Assembly (NCBI RefSeq): GCF_016862435.1
Contig: NZ_BOMY01000043.1
Coordinates: forward strand, 55,017 to 119,016
DNA from: Paractinoplanes tereljensis
GTDB lineage: Bacteria > Actinomycetota > Actinomycetes > Mycobacteriales > Micromonosporaceae
Reading direction: 5' to 3'
DNA: 64,000 nt
This document shows positions 51,469-60,055 of the stretch, piece after piece (the stretch's first letter is position 1; each line of letters opens with the position of its first letter). Under the pieces are notes generated by a model. It was not told the DNA's origin, did no database searches, and saw only the letters and a program-made list of their open reading frames with translations. The position numbers and the translations under genes were made by a program.

Positions 51469-53268
51469 GTGCGCGATCCCGCAGTCTCTCGATACGCCGC
51501 CGGCCGACTCTCTCCGATCCGCCGGGTCGCCGACCTGAGGCGTCTCCGCGACGAACAGTTCGACGTGCTCGTCGTCGGTGGCGGGGTCACCGGTGCCGGT
51601 GCCGCCCTCGACGCCGCCTCCCGTGGGCTCAAGGTGGCCCTGGTCGAGGCGCGTGACCTGGCCGCCGGCACGTCCAGCCGGTCCAGCAAGCTGATCCACG
51701 GTGGCCTGCGTTACCTGGAGCAACTCGAGTTGCACCTGGTGCACGAGGCACTCACCGAGCGCGGCCTGCTCTCCACCCGGCTCGCGCCGCACCTGGTGCG
51801 CCCGGTGCCGATCCTGGTGCCGCTGCCGCCCGCGAAGCCGGCGGCCCGGGTCTGGCACCGCGCCTACTACGGCCTCGGCGTGGCGGCCTACGACGTCTTC
51901 GCCGGCGTCTTCGGCACCGGCCGGGGCATGCCGCTGCACCGCCACCTGTCCCGCGACGGCGCTCGACACCTGTTCCCGAGCCTGCGGGCCGACGCCATCA
52001 CCGGCGCGATCCGCTACTTCGACGGCCAGGTCGACGACGCCCGCCTGGTGGTCAACCTGGCGCGCACCGCGGCGAGCCTGGGCGCGACCGTGGTGACCAG
52101 CGCCCGGGTGGTCGGTTTCGTGCGCGAGGCGCGCGAGGTGGTCGGCGTCCGGGTCCGTGACCTGGAGTCGCCCGACTCACCGGAGTTCGAGGTGCGGGCC
52201 CGCACGGTGGTGGCCGCCACCGGCGTGTGGAGCGACGACATGTCGCGCATGCTCAGCGACGTCGGCGTCCGCCCCGGCCTGCGGGTGCGCGCCTCCAAGG
52301 GGGTGCACCTGGTGGTGCCCCGCTCGGCGATCACCGGCGAGGCCGGCCTGATCCTGCGCACCCCCACCTCGGTGCTCTTCGTCATCCCGTGGGGCGGGCA
52401 CTGGATCATCGGCACCACCGACACCGACTGGAAGCTCGACCGCTCCCACCCGGCCGCGTCGGCGCGCGACATCCGCTACCTGCTCGACCAGGTCAACACC
52501 GTGCTGGACCGGCCGCTGACCACCGACGACATCGAGGGTGTCTACGCCGGCCTGCGGCCGCTGCTGTCCGGCGAGGCCGACTCCACCTCCAAGCTGTCCC
52601 GCGAGCACGCCGTCTTCGAGCCGATGCTCGGGCTGATGCTGGTGGCCGGCGGCAAATACACGACCTACCGGGTGATGGCCGCCGACGTCATCGACCGGGC
52701 GGTGCGCCGGCTGGGTGGGGCGGCCCGCCCGTCGCGCACCGATCAGCTGCCGCTGCTCGGCGCGGACGGCTACGCCGCAGCCTGGCGGGACCGGCAGGAC
52801 ACGGCCAGGCGGCACGGCGTCACCGCCGGGGTGGTCGAGCACCTCCTGGAGCGGTACGGCACGTTGACGGTCCACCTGCTCGCGATGATGGAGGCCGACC
52901 CCACCCTGGCCACCCCGCTCACCGGCGCGCCGGAATACCTGGCCGCCGAGGTGGCCTACGCGGCGCTGGCCGAGGGCGCGCTACACCTCGACGACGTGCT
53001 GACCCGGCGCACCCGCATCTCGATCGAGACCCCGCACCGCGGCTCCGAGACGGCCGTGCACGCCGCCGCGATCATGGGCGACGCGCTGGGCTGGGACAAG
53101 GCGGTCCGCGAGCGCGAGGTCGAGCACTACCTGGCCCGGGTGGCCGCCGAACGGCAGTCGCAGACCATGCCCGACGACCTGACCGCCGACGCGGCCCGGA
53201 TCGGCGTGCCGGACGTCCGCGGGTTCGCGGCCGACCGGGGAGTCGACCTCTTAGAAGTCGATCTTTGA
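51469..53268 (+). CDS. glpD: Aerobic glycerol-3-phosphate dehydrogenase
   Basis: This 599-residue FAD enzyme oxidises sn-glycerol-3-phosphate to dihydroxyacetone phosphate and passes electrons to quinones at the membrane. The FAD fold DVLVVGGGVTGAGAALDAASRGLKVALVE lies at about 29-57, followed by AGTSSRSSKLIHGGLRYLEQ. Motifs PWGGHWIIGTTDTDW and GGKYTTYRVMA are present, with the C-terminal DAO_C helical domain. The GTG start is 7 bases after TAACGT, probably leaderless. No glycerol kinase or facilitator gene lies nearby. Confidence 0.93.
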   Translation: MRDPAVSRYAAGRLSPIRRVADLRRLRDEQFDVLVVGGGVTGAGAALDAASRGLKVALVEARDLAAGTSSRSSKLIHGGLRYLEQLELHLVHEALTERGLLSTRLAPHLVRPVPILVPLPPAKPAARVWHRAYYGLGVAAYDVFAGVFGTGRGMPLHRHLSRDGARHLFPSLRADAITGAIRYFDGQVDDARLVVNLARTAASLGATVVTSARVVGFVREAREVVGVRVRDLESPDSPEFEVRARTVVAATGVWSDDMSRMLSDVGVRPGLRVRASKGVHLVVPRSAITGEAGLILRTPTSVLFVIPWGGHWIIGTTDTDWKLDRSHPAASARDIRYLLDQVNTVLDRPLTTDDIEGVYAGLRPLLSGEADSTSKLSREHAVFEPMLGLMLVAGGKYTTYRVMAADVIDRAVRRLGGAARPSRTDQLPLLGADGYAAAWRDRQDTARRHGVTAGVVEHLLERYGTLTVHLLAMMEADPTLATPLTGAPEYLAAEVAYAALAEGALHLDDVLTRRTRISIETPHRGSETAVHAAAIMGDALGWDKAVREREVEHYLARVAAERQSQTMPDDLTADAARIGVPDVRGFAADRGVDLLEVDL

Positions 53269-53621
53269 TCCTCGTCGACGAGCCGCTCTGGCCGACCCGC
53301 GGGCGGCTGTGGTCGCACCTGGTCAGCGACCTGTCCTACGCCGAGCTGCACGCGTTCGCGGAGATGCTTGGCGCGCCGCGGCGGGCCTTCGACCGGGACC
53401 ACTACGACATCCCGGAGCAGCGGTTCCACAGCGCGATCTGGCTCGGCGCGACCCTGCTGCCGTCCCGCGAGCTGGCCTTCCGGCTGCGGGCGGCAGGGCT
53501 GCGCCGCCCGAAACATCTCAGCCCGCGAGTTCCCGCTCAAGGTTCGCCCGCGCCCGCTCTTCCCACTGCGCGCGCAGCGGCTCGAGACGATAGATCGTCG
53601 GTAACTCCAGCAACGCCTTGA
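53265..53621 (+). CDS. DUF4031 protein
   Basis: This small DUF4031 protein (118 residues as read) starts ILVDEPLWPTRGRLWSHLVSDLSYAELHAFAE and continues FDRDHYDIPEQRFHSAIWLGA, the family core. The TTG start overlaps the glpD stop (TTGA). The core ends near residue 85 (GLRRPKH). The rest runs antisense into the HD gene for 104 bases and may be a poorly conserved extension. Function is unknown. Confidence 0.75.
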   Translation: MILVDEPLWPTRGRLWSHLVSDLSYAELHAFAEMLGAPRRAFDRDHYDIPEQRFHSAIWLGATLLPSRELAFRLRAAGLRRPKHLSPRVPAQGSPAPALPTARAAARDDRSSVTPATP

Positions 53622-54150
53622 GGACCTGCGCCCGGCCGTCCTTGAACGCGTCGTCCGGCACGTGCGCGTACTCCTGCCGGATGGCCGCGGTGTACGCCGC
53701 GTACGCCTCGTCGTCGCCGGCCAGAATGGCCAGATCGGCGTCGCAGAGCAGTTCGCCGTCCCGGTCGTCCTCGCCGGTGGCGTGCCCCGCGGTCAGCCCG
53801 ACCAGCCGGGCCACCTCGTCGCCCACCTGGGCCGGAACCCCGAGGGTGGCCAGCAGCCCGGCCGCGAACTCGGCGCTGTCCCGCTCGTTCGCGTCGCCGA
53901 GGGCCCGCGGGTCGTAGACCGCGTCGTGCATCCAGGCGGCCAGCCGCACCCGTTCCGGATGCGGGGCAAGACCTTCAAATTCTTCAACCACATCCAGTAC
54001 GGCGGACAGATGCGCCACGGTGTGGTAGTGCCGTTGCGGCTCTGACCAGCGGGAAAGCAAATATTCGCCGGCCGCGTCCAGATCGGCGTCGGCGGCGGTC
54101 GCCCCGGCCGCACGGGCCGCGGATCGGAACTCGTCCACGAGTGATGTCAC
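53518..54150 (-). CDS. HD-domain metal-dependent phosphohydrolase
   Basis: This 210-residue protein has the HD superfamily metal motif: HYHTVAHLSAVLD (His), LAAWMHDAVYDPR (HD pair) and LLCDADLAILAG (Asp). It is like the predicted HD phosphohydrolases common in actinobacteria. It probably hydrolyses a nucleotide or phosphate ester in the cytosol, substrate unknown. It overlaps the end of the DUF4031 gene on the other strand. Confidence 0.85.
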   Translation of the reverse strand: MTSLVDEFRSAARAAGATAADADLDAAGEYLLSRWSEPQRHYHTVAHLSAVLDVVEEFEGLAPHPERVRLAAWMHDAVYDPRALGDANERDSAEFAAGLLATLGVPAQVGDEVARLVGLTAGHATGEDDRDGELLCDADLAILAGDDEAYAAYTAAIRQEYAHVPDDAFKDGRAQVLKALLELPTIYRLEPLRAQWEERARANLERELAG

Positions 54151-54177
54151 CGGACCACCTTAGTAGGGTCAATGACC

Positions 54178-55344
54178 ATGACGTCCGCAGCGACCAGGCT
54201 CGCCGCCCGGTCCCGCACCGGGCTCGCGGCCGGCCTGCACCGGGTGCGGGGCGGCCTGATGCTGGCCGTGCAGGCCGGCGTCGCCGCCGCGCTGGCCTGG
54301 TTCGTCGCGCACGACGTGATCGGCCGCCCGGTGCCGTTCTTCGCCCCGATCGCCGCCGTGATCACCCTGGCCTCCTCGGTCGGCCAGCGCGCCCGCCGCA
54401 CCGCCGAGCTGGTGGTCGGCGTCGCGATCGGCATCGGCATCGGCGACGCGCTGATCCTGCTGATCGGCACCGGGCCGTGGCAGATCGGCCTGGTCGTGCT
54501 GCTGGCCATCCTGGTCGCCACCGCGGTCGGCGGCGGCACCCCGCTGGTCGTGCAGTCGGCCTCCTCGGCCGTCCTGGTCGCGACCCTGACCAGCACCACC
54601 GGCCTGCCCTGGACGCGCTTCTTCGACGCGCTGGTGGGCGGCGGCGTGGGGCTGGTCGTGATGACCGTGCTGCTGCCGCTCAACCCGCTCAGCGTCGTGA
54701 AACGAGCCGCCGACCCGGCGCTGCGGGCGCTCGCCGACGGCCTGCACGAGGTCGCCGCGGCCCTGGCCGATCGGGATCCGGAGGCGATCGTGCTGGCGCT
54801 GGCCCGGCTGCGTGCCGCCGAGACCGCCTTCGCGGCGTTCACCGCGGCCGGGACCGCGGCGAGCGAAAACGTGGCGTTCGCGCCGGCCCGGTGGCGGGCC
54901 CGCGGCGCCCTGGCCCAGTACGTCGACGGCGCCAAGGAGGTCACCTACGCGCTGCGCAACGTCCGGGTGCTGATCCGGCGGGTCGGCACCGCGCTCAGCG
55001 ACGAGGAAAACCTGCCCGCGGTGCTGGCCACCGCGGTGGGCCTGCTCGGCGACGCCGTCGATCTGCTGCGCGCCGAGTGGGCCAAGGGCGCCGAGCCGAT
55101 CGCCGCCCGGGAACGGGCCCTGCGCGCGGTCACCGAGGCCGCCAAGGCGTACGACGAAGGGGTCGGCTTTTCCGGTGGGGTGGTCGTGGCCCAGATCCGC
55201 AGCACCGCCACCGACCTGCTGCGGGCCGCCGGGGTGGACTTCGCCGAGGCGCCGCGTCTGGTCCGGCGCGCGGCCGGCTGGCACAACCGCCCACGGGCCA
55301 ACCGGCGCCCCGGCCGACGTCCACCCGCCCCGGGGCACGCCTGA
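54178..55344 (+). CDS. FUSC-like aromatic acid exporter family protein
   Basis: This protein of 388 residues has about five to six N-terminal spans (first near 27-45). A long helical cytosolic domain follows, as in FUSC/aromatic acid exporter proteins (PFFAPIAAVITLASSVGQRARRTAELVVG). The C-terminus is Arg/Pro-rich. It probably exports small organic acids. ATG codons lie at 54172 and 54178. The latter is 8 bases after TAGGGT and is preferred as a leaderless start. Confidence 0.8.
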   Translation: MTSAATRLAARSRTGLAAGLHRVRGGLMLAVQAGVAAALAWFVAHDVIGRPVPFFAPIAAVITLASSVGQRARRTAELVVGVAIGIGIGDALILLIGTGPWQIGLVVLLAILVATAVGGGTPLVVQSASSAVLVATLTSTTGLPWTRFFDALVGGGVGLVVMTVLLPLNPLSVVKRAADPALRALADGLHEVAAALADRDPEAIVLALARLRAAETAFAAFTAAGTAASENVAFAPARWRARGALAQYVDGAKEVTYALRNVRVLIRRVGTALSDEENLPAVLATAVGLLGDAVDLLRAEWAKGAEPIAARERALRAVTEAAKAYDEGVGFSGGVVVAQIRSTATDLLRAAGVDFAEAPRLVRRAAGWHNRPRANRRPGRRPPAPGHA

Positions 55345-55373
55345 TCCCCGTCCGGGTGACTACGCTGGCGGTC

Positions 55374-56789
55374 ATGGCCGACGTTTCGCCGGGCGGGCCG
55401 CCCGACTCCTACGCCGTGGCACCGGTCGGCATCTTCCAGCCCGACCCCGTCGGTCGCAAGACCGGCTGGCGTCGCTGGCTGCCGATGGCCCTGGTGATCA
55501 GTGGCCTCGCGCTGGCCGCGGTCGGCATGCTGTTCTACCTGGGCTTCAACATCGGCATCACCGGCCTGATCATCGGCCTGGTGGCCGCCTTCCTGCCGGT
55601 CCCGCTGCTGGTGGCCAGCTTCCTGTGGCTCGACCGCTACGAACCCGAGCCGGTTCGCTACCTGGCTTTCTGCTTTGTCTGGGGCGCGGCGGTCGCGACC
55701 GCGGTGGCGCTGCTGGTCAACACCGTCACGTCGATCTGGTTCGAGAAATGGGGCCTGCCGGACGCCCTGGTCGCGGTGCTGGTGGCGCCGTTCATCGAGG
55801 AGTCGATGAAAGCCCTGGGCCCGGTCCTGCTGAGCTGGCGCCGCCGCAGCGAGTGGTCCGGCATCACCGACGGCATCGTCTACTGCGGCATGTCCGCGCT
55901 CGGCTTCGCCATGGTGGAGAACGTGCTCTACCTGGGTGGGCACGGCTACCGGTCGGGTGTCGAGGAATACGGCCCGGCCACCGGCCTGCAGAACGTCTTC
56001 CTGATCTTCATCGTGCGCATCCTGTTCACCGGCTTCGCGCACCCGCTGTTCACCTCGATGACCGGCATCGGCCTGGGCATCGCCGCCCGCTCCGGCGACC
56101 GCCGGGTCCGCTGGCTCGCGCCGCTGGCCGGCCTGCTGCTCGCGATGATCCTGCACGGCACGTTCAACCTGCTGCCGACGCTCTCGGTGACCTTCGCCCA
56201 ACCCCTGATCATGCTGTACGGCTATCTCGGCTTCATGGTCCCGTTCTTCTTCGCCGTGGTCGGTTTCGCGATCGCGCTACGCGCCTGGGAGGGCCGGCTG
56301 ACCGAGCGGGTCCTGCCGCTCTACGTGCGCACCGGCTGGTTCTCGCCGCCCGAGGTGGCGGCGCTGGGCAGCCTGGGCCGCCGGCACTCGGCCCGGCAGT
56401 GGGCCAAGCGGGTGGCCGGCCCGGTGGGCGCCAAGGCCATGCGGGACTTCCAGTTCGCCGCCACCCAGCTGGCCCTGCTCCGCGACGGTATGCAGCGTGG
56501 CCTGCGCGCGCGGCCGTTCGAGCAGCAGGTCGACACGGCCGAGGAACACCGCCTGCTCGTCGAGCTGCAGAATCACCGCGTCGCGTTCAACGGGAAAGAC
56601 CCGACGGCTCCGCAGGCCTTCTGGGACGGCGTCAACTACCAGCTGCTGTTCCCGGACGGCGTGGCCCGCACGGTCAGCGCGCCGGAGAGCCCGGTGGTGC
56701 CGGTCCCGGTCCGGCTGGCCCCGGCCCATCCCTACTACCCGCCGCCGCCCCCGCCGTACGGCCCCTGGGGGAACTGGCCTCAGAGGTAG
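55374..56789 (+). CDS. PrsW-family intramembrane metalloprotease
   Basis: This 471-residue protein has eight or more spans. PrsW catalytic motifs are FIEESMKALGP (EE about 142-143), GFAMVENVLY (about 177-186) and LHGTFNL (His about 260). A cytosolic helical tail ends with PPPPPPYGPWGNW. PrsW proteases cut membrane anti-sigma factors in Bacillus, and the target here is unknown. The ATG lies 7 bases after TACGCT. It overlaps the convergent GroES-like gene by 10 bases. Confidence 0.88.
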   Translation: MADVSPGGPPDSYAVAPVGIFQPDPVGRKTGWRRWLPMALVISGLALAAVGMLFYLGFNIGITGLIIGLVAAFLPVPLLVASFLWLDRYEPEPVRYLAFCFVWGAAVATAVALLVNTVTSIWFEKWGLPDALVAVLVAPFIEESMKALGPVLLSWRRRSEWSGITDGIVYCGMSALGFAMVENVLYLGGHGYRSGVEEYGPATGLQNVFLIFIVRILFTGFAHPLFTSMTGIGLGIAARSGDRRVRWLAPLAGLLLAMILHGTFNLLPTLSVTFAQPLIMLYGYLGFMVPFFFAVVGFAIALRAWEGRLTERVLPLYVRTGWFSPPEVAALGSLGRRHSARQWAKRVAGPVGAKAMRDFQFAATQLALLRDGMQRGLRARPFEQQVDTAEEHRLLVELQNHRVAFNGKDPTAPQAFWDGVNYQLLFPDGVARTVSAPESPVVPVPVRLAPAHPYYPPPPPPYGPWGNWPQR

Positions 56790-57118
56790 AGGCCGGTGCC
56801 GTCCGACTCGACGCGACTCGCCGCCACCGCGTGCACGTCCCGCTCGCGCAGCAGAACATATTCGCGGCCGTGCAGTTCCACCTCGGAACGCTCCTCCGGG
56901 TCGAACAGGACCCGGTCGCCGACCACTATCGACCGCACGTTGGGCCCGATGCCCACGGCGGTGGCCCAGGAGAGCCGGCGACCGACGGACGCGGTCGCCG
57001 GGATGACGATGCCGGACATGGATCGCCTCTCGCCCTCGGCGCCGTCCTGGCGAACCAACACTCGATCATGCAACATCCGGATCGGCAGTCCGGCCTCGGT
57101 ACGGGTGTCCGCGCTCAC
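56780..57118 (-). CDS. GroES-like co-chaperonin paralogue
   Basis: This 112-residue protein has the Cpn10 beta-barrel pattern: PIRMLHDRVLVRQD, a mobile-loop-like SGIVIPATA, AVGIGPNVRSIVVGDRVLFDPE and the C-terminal HGREYVLLRERDVHAVA. The mobile loop has SMSGIVIP, keeping the IVI-type GroEL-binding tripeptide. It stands far from groEL and without CIRCE. It may be a second co-chaperonin or a divergent partner. The GTG start lies 8 bases after TACCGT. Confidence 0.85.
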   Translation of the reverse strand: MSADTRTEAGLPIRMLHDRVLVRQDGAEGERRSMSGIVIPATASVGRRLSWATAVGIGPNVRSIVVGDRVLFDPEERSEVELHGREYVLLRERDVHAVAASRVESDGTGLYL

Positions 57119-57268
57119 GATTGCAGACGGTACGCCGGTGATCCGAGACCCTTGCGCTCCGGTCCGGATGGTTTTGCCCGTGGTGCCGGAGGGGCTGCCG
57201 GGGTGCCCGGCCACTACGGTGGTTACCGCGTGCCGTGATGGTGCCGCTACCGCGAGGGGGTCGGCCGG

Positions 57269-58543
57269 TTGAGCCGCTTGCAGCGTGTCCGGGACAACTT
57301 GCGCAGGGCTTACGACTCCGGTCGGCAGTCGGTGCGCTCGTCCAGAGCCGACGAGTTGGCAGCTGAGGGGCCCACCATCGACGACGATTACGTGCCGCCG
57401 CCACGCGAGCCCGAGCAGGTGCACGACTCGACGAACAGCCGGGACGACGCGGAGGTGCCGCATTCGCTGCGCCTCGCCGCGGCCTGGAGCTGGCGCCTGA
57501 TCGTGGTCGGCGTGATCGGCTGGGCGCTGCTGCACCTGATCGGCATCGTCAGCATCGTGGTGGTCCCGCTGGCGATCGCCCTGCTGCTGTCCGCGTTGCT
57601 GGCCCCGGCGGTGGGCTGGTTGCTGCGGTTGCGGCTGCCCCGGTCACTGGCCACCTTCCTGGTGCTGATCTGCGGCATGGGTGCGGTGGCCGGCACCCTC
57701 ACCCTGGTGATCAGCCAGTTCATCGACGGCGTGCCGGAGCTGACCGACAAGACCAGCGCCGGGGTGCGGCAGATCCAGGACTGGGCCCGGACCGGCCCGC
57801 TGCACCTCTCCGACGAGCAGGTGAACCAGGCGATCAACAACGCCCAGGAATGGGTCAACTCGCACACCTCGCAGTTGACCTCGACCGGCATCGCCACCGC
57901 GGCGACCCTGTTCGAGGTGGTCACCGGGATGCTGCTGGTGCTGTTCTCGACGTTCTTCTTCCTGCGCGACGGCCGGAAGATCTGGCGGTTCATCGTCCGG
58001 CTGTTCCCGCTGAACGCCCGCTGGTCGCTGGCCGACGCCGGGGACGCGTCCTGGGCGACGCTGAGCTCCTACGTGCGGGCCACGGTGCTCGTCGCGTTCA
58101 TAGACGCACTCGGCGTCGGCATCGCCCTGGTGATCCTCAAGGTGCCGTTCCCGTTCCCACTGGCCGCGCTGGTCTTCCTGGGCGCGTTCATCCCGATCGT
58201 CGGCGCGGGCGTGTCCGGCGCGGTAGCGGTGCTTGTCGCGCTGGTCGATCAGGGCTGGGTGATCTCGCTGGTGGTGCTGGGCGCGGTGATCCTGGTGCAG
58301 CAGGTCGAGGGACACCTGCTCCAGCCGCTGATCATGGGCCGGGCGGTGGCCATCCATCCGCTCGTGGTGATCATCGGCATCGCCTGCGGCGCCACCCTGG
58401 CCGGCATCATCGGCGCGCTGGTGGCGGTGCCGCTGATCGCGGTGCTCAACACCGGCATCCGGCGGTTGTCCCGCACCCGCCCCGAGGTGCCGCTGACCGC
58501 GGTCGTAGTAGGAGGCGGGACCCGAACGGATCCCGCCTCCTGA
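57269..58543 (+). CDS. AI-2E/PerM family transporter
   Basis: This 424-residue protein has a polar N-terminus of about 75 residues and then about eight spans in the AI-2 exporter (PerM/TqsA) arrangement, with FFFLRDGRKIWRF and the conserved VQQVEGHLLQPLIMGRAVAIHPLVVII. Exported substrates may be signals or ions. The TTG start follows GAGGGGG by 8 bases. A hairpin overlapping the stop codon terminates it. Confidence 0.88.
   Translation: MSRLQRVRDNLRRAYDSGRQSVRSSRADELAAEGPTIDDDYVPPPREPEQVHDSTNSRDDAEVPHSLRLAAAWSWRLIVVGVIGWALLHLIGIVSIVVVPLAIALLLSALLAPAVGWLLRLRLPRSLATFLVLICGMGAVAGTLTLVISQFIDGVPELTDKTSAGVRQIQDWARTGPLHLSDEQVNQAINNAQEWVNSHTSQLTSTGIATAATLFEVVTGMLLVLFSTFFFLRDGRKIWRFIVRLFPLNARWSLADAGDASWATLSSYVRATVLVAFIDALGVGIALVILKVPFPFPLAALVFLGAFIPIVGAGVSGAVAVLVALVDQGWVISLVVLGAVILVQQVEGHLLQPLIMGRAVAIHPLVVIIGIACGATLAGIIGALVAVPLIAVLNTGIRRLSRTRPEVPLTAVVVGGGTRTDPAS
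58510..58541. terminator. Bidirectional hairpin terminator
   Basis: AGGAGGCGGGA (58510-58520) and TCCCGCCTCCT (58531-58541) form an 11-bp stem over a 10-base loop. The stem reaches the first base of the PerM stop codon and faces the convergent DUF1416 gene ending at 58563. Confidence 0.8.
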
Positions 58544-58562
58544 AACTGCAACAGAGCGTGGG

Positions 58563-58892
58563 TCAGGCAGCGGCCACGCTGAGCGCGACCTCGTTGACGC
58601 CACGGGTGACGTCGACCGTCAGCTCACCGTTGCCGGCCCGGCTCAGCGCCCGCAGGGTCCACGAACCCGGCGCGGCGAAGAAGCGGAACACGCCCTCGGG
58701 CGAGGTGACGACCTCGGCGGTGAACTCGCCGGACGAGTCGAGCAGGCGGACGTACGCGCCGCCCACCGCCTCGCCGTCGGCGTTGTTCACGAAGCCGGTG
58801 ATGACGGTTTCCTTCTCCAGGTCGACGCTCGCGGGGAGGGGCGCCGACTGGTCGGGGGCGGCGCAACCGGCCGCGATGTTGGGAGACGTCAT
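58563..58892 (-). CDS. DUF1416 protein
   Basis: This 109-residue protein of the actinobacterial DUF1416 family is a small beta-sandwich (ITGFVNNADGEAVGGAYVRL, VVTSPEGVFRFFAAPGSWTLR). An N-terminal Cys lies in AAGCAAP. It starts 2 bases after the sulfurtransferase stop with AAAGG upstream, and the pairing with the sulfurtransferase is typical across actinobacteria. A partner role in thiosulfate or sulfane-sulfur handling is inference. Confidence 0.9.
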   Translation of the reverse strand: MTSPNIAAGCAAPDQSAPLPASVDLEKETVITGFVNNADGEAVGGAYVRLLDSSGEFTAEVVTSPEGVFRFFAAPGSWTLRALSRAGNGELTVDVTRGVNEVALSVAAA

Positions 58893-58894
58893 GG

Positions 58895-59743
58895 TCACGC
58901 CTTTCCGGGTTCGTCGCCGAGGGCGATCGGCACACCGATGAGCGAGCCGTACTCGGTCCACGAGCCGTCGTAGTTCTTCACGTTCTGCTGGCCGAGCAGC
59001 TCCTTGAGCACGAACCAGGTGTGCGAGGAGCGCTCGCCGATCCGGCAGTACGCGATGGTGTCCTTGCTGCCGTCCAGGCCGGCCTCACCGTAGATCTTGG
59101 CGAGCTCGTCGTCCGACTTGAACGTGCCGTCCTCGTTGGCGGCCTTGCTCCACGGCACGCTGAGCGCCGTGGGGATGTGGCCGGCCCGCTGCGACTGCTC
59201 CTGCGGCAGGTGCGCCGGGGCGAGCAGGCGACCCGCGAACTCGTCGGGGCTGCGCACGTCGACCAGGTTCTTCACGCCGATGGCCTCGACGACCTCGTCG
59301 CGGAACGCGCGGATCGACAGGTCGGGCGCCTTGGCCGTGTAGCTGGTGGCGGCGCGGCTCGGCACGTCCTTCGAGTACGGACGGGCGTCGAGTTCCCACT
59401 TCTTGCGGCCGCCGTCGATCAGCTTGACCTGCTCGTGGCCGTACAGCTTGAAGTACCAGTACGCGTACGCGGCGAACCAGTTGTTGTTACCGCCGTACAG
59501 GATGACGGTGTCGTCGTTGCCGATCCCGCGCTCGCTCAGCAGAGCGGCGAACTGCTCCTGGTTGACGAAGTCCCGCCGGACCGGGTCCTGCAGGTCCTTC
59601 TTCCAGTCGATCTTGATGGCGCCCGGGATGTGGCCACCGTCGTAGGCGGTGGTGTCCTCGTCGACCTCGACGAAGACGAGGCCCGGCGTTTCGAGGTTCT
59701 TCTCGGCCCAGTCGGCCGAGACGAGTGCGGTGTCGCGACTCAT
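58895..59743 (-). CDS. sseA: Thiosulfate sulfurtransferase (rhodanese)
   Basis: This 282-residue two-domain rhodanese transfers sulfur from thiosulfate to thiophilic acceptors through a cysteine persulfide. The catalytic loop CRIGERSSHTWF is in the C-terminal domain. The N-terminal domain is inactive (YGGNNNWFAA). It belongs to the group annotated CysA/SseA in mycobacteria. The ATG at 59743 follows AAAGGGAG. An upstream Cys-rich leader peptide, and a CTCCC tract that could pair with the ribosome site, suggest cysteine-responsive control. Confidence 0.92.
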   Translation of the reverse strand: MSRDTALVSADWAEKNLETPGLVFVEVDEDTTAYDGGHIPGAIKIDWKKDLQDPVRRDFVNQEQFAALLSERGIGNDDTVILYGGNNNWFAAYAYWYFKLYGHEQVKLIDGGRKKWELDARPYSKDVPSRAATSYTAKAPDLSIRAFRDEVVEAIGVKNLVDVRSPDEFAGRLLAPAHLPQEQSQRAGHIPTALSVPWSKAANEDGTFKSDDELAKIYGEAGLDGSKDTIAYCRIGERSSHTWFVLKELLGQQNVKNYDGSWTEYGSLIGVPIALGDEPGKA

Positions 59744-59907
59744 CGGTCTACTCCCTTTGATGGTGAGAGGGGGGAGAGTCAGCGCACAGGGATTTGGTCG
59801 CACCCCGCGCGGGACCCATTGGTGGTTGGGATCTCGGGCTGTGCGACGGCGCCACTGCCGGCCGTTCAGGAATGTCGAGCTAGAAAATGCTCAGCACAGT
59901 GGCCCCG

Positions 59908-59985
59908 TCAGATGACAGGGCGACACAGGCACGCGGCCACGCGACACAGGTCGATCGCGCGCCTTTTCGTGAGCAAGAGGCTCAT
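59908..59985 (-). CDS. Cysteine leader peptide (25 codons)
   Basis: A 25-residue open frame reads MSLLLTKRRAIDL, then C-R-V-A-A-C-L-C and RPVI, with Cys at 14, 19 and 21. The RRAIDLCRV core followed by Cys codons matches the attenuation leader peptides described upstream of mycobacterial cysA-type sulfurtransferase genes. TAGGGT lies 8 bases before the ATG, so translation is probably leaderless. It ends 164 bases before the sulfurtransferase start. Ribosome stalling at Cys codons when cysteine is scarce would expose the downstream gene. Confidence 0.85.
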   Translation of the reverse strand: MSLLLTKRRAIDLCRVAACLCRPVI

Positions 59986-60055
59986 GGAAATGGACCCTAC
60001 CAGCGGTTCCAGACCCCGGAACAGCCTCGACCACCATCCGGGATCGAGTCGGGGG

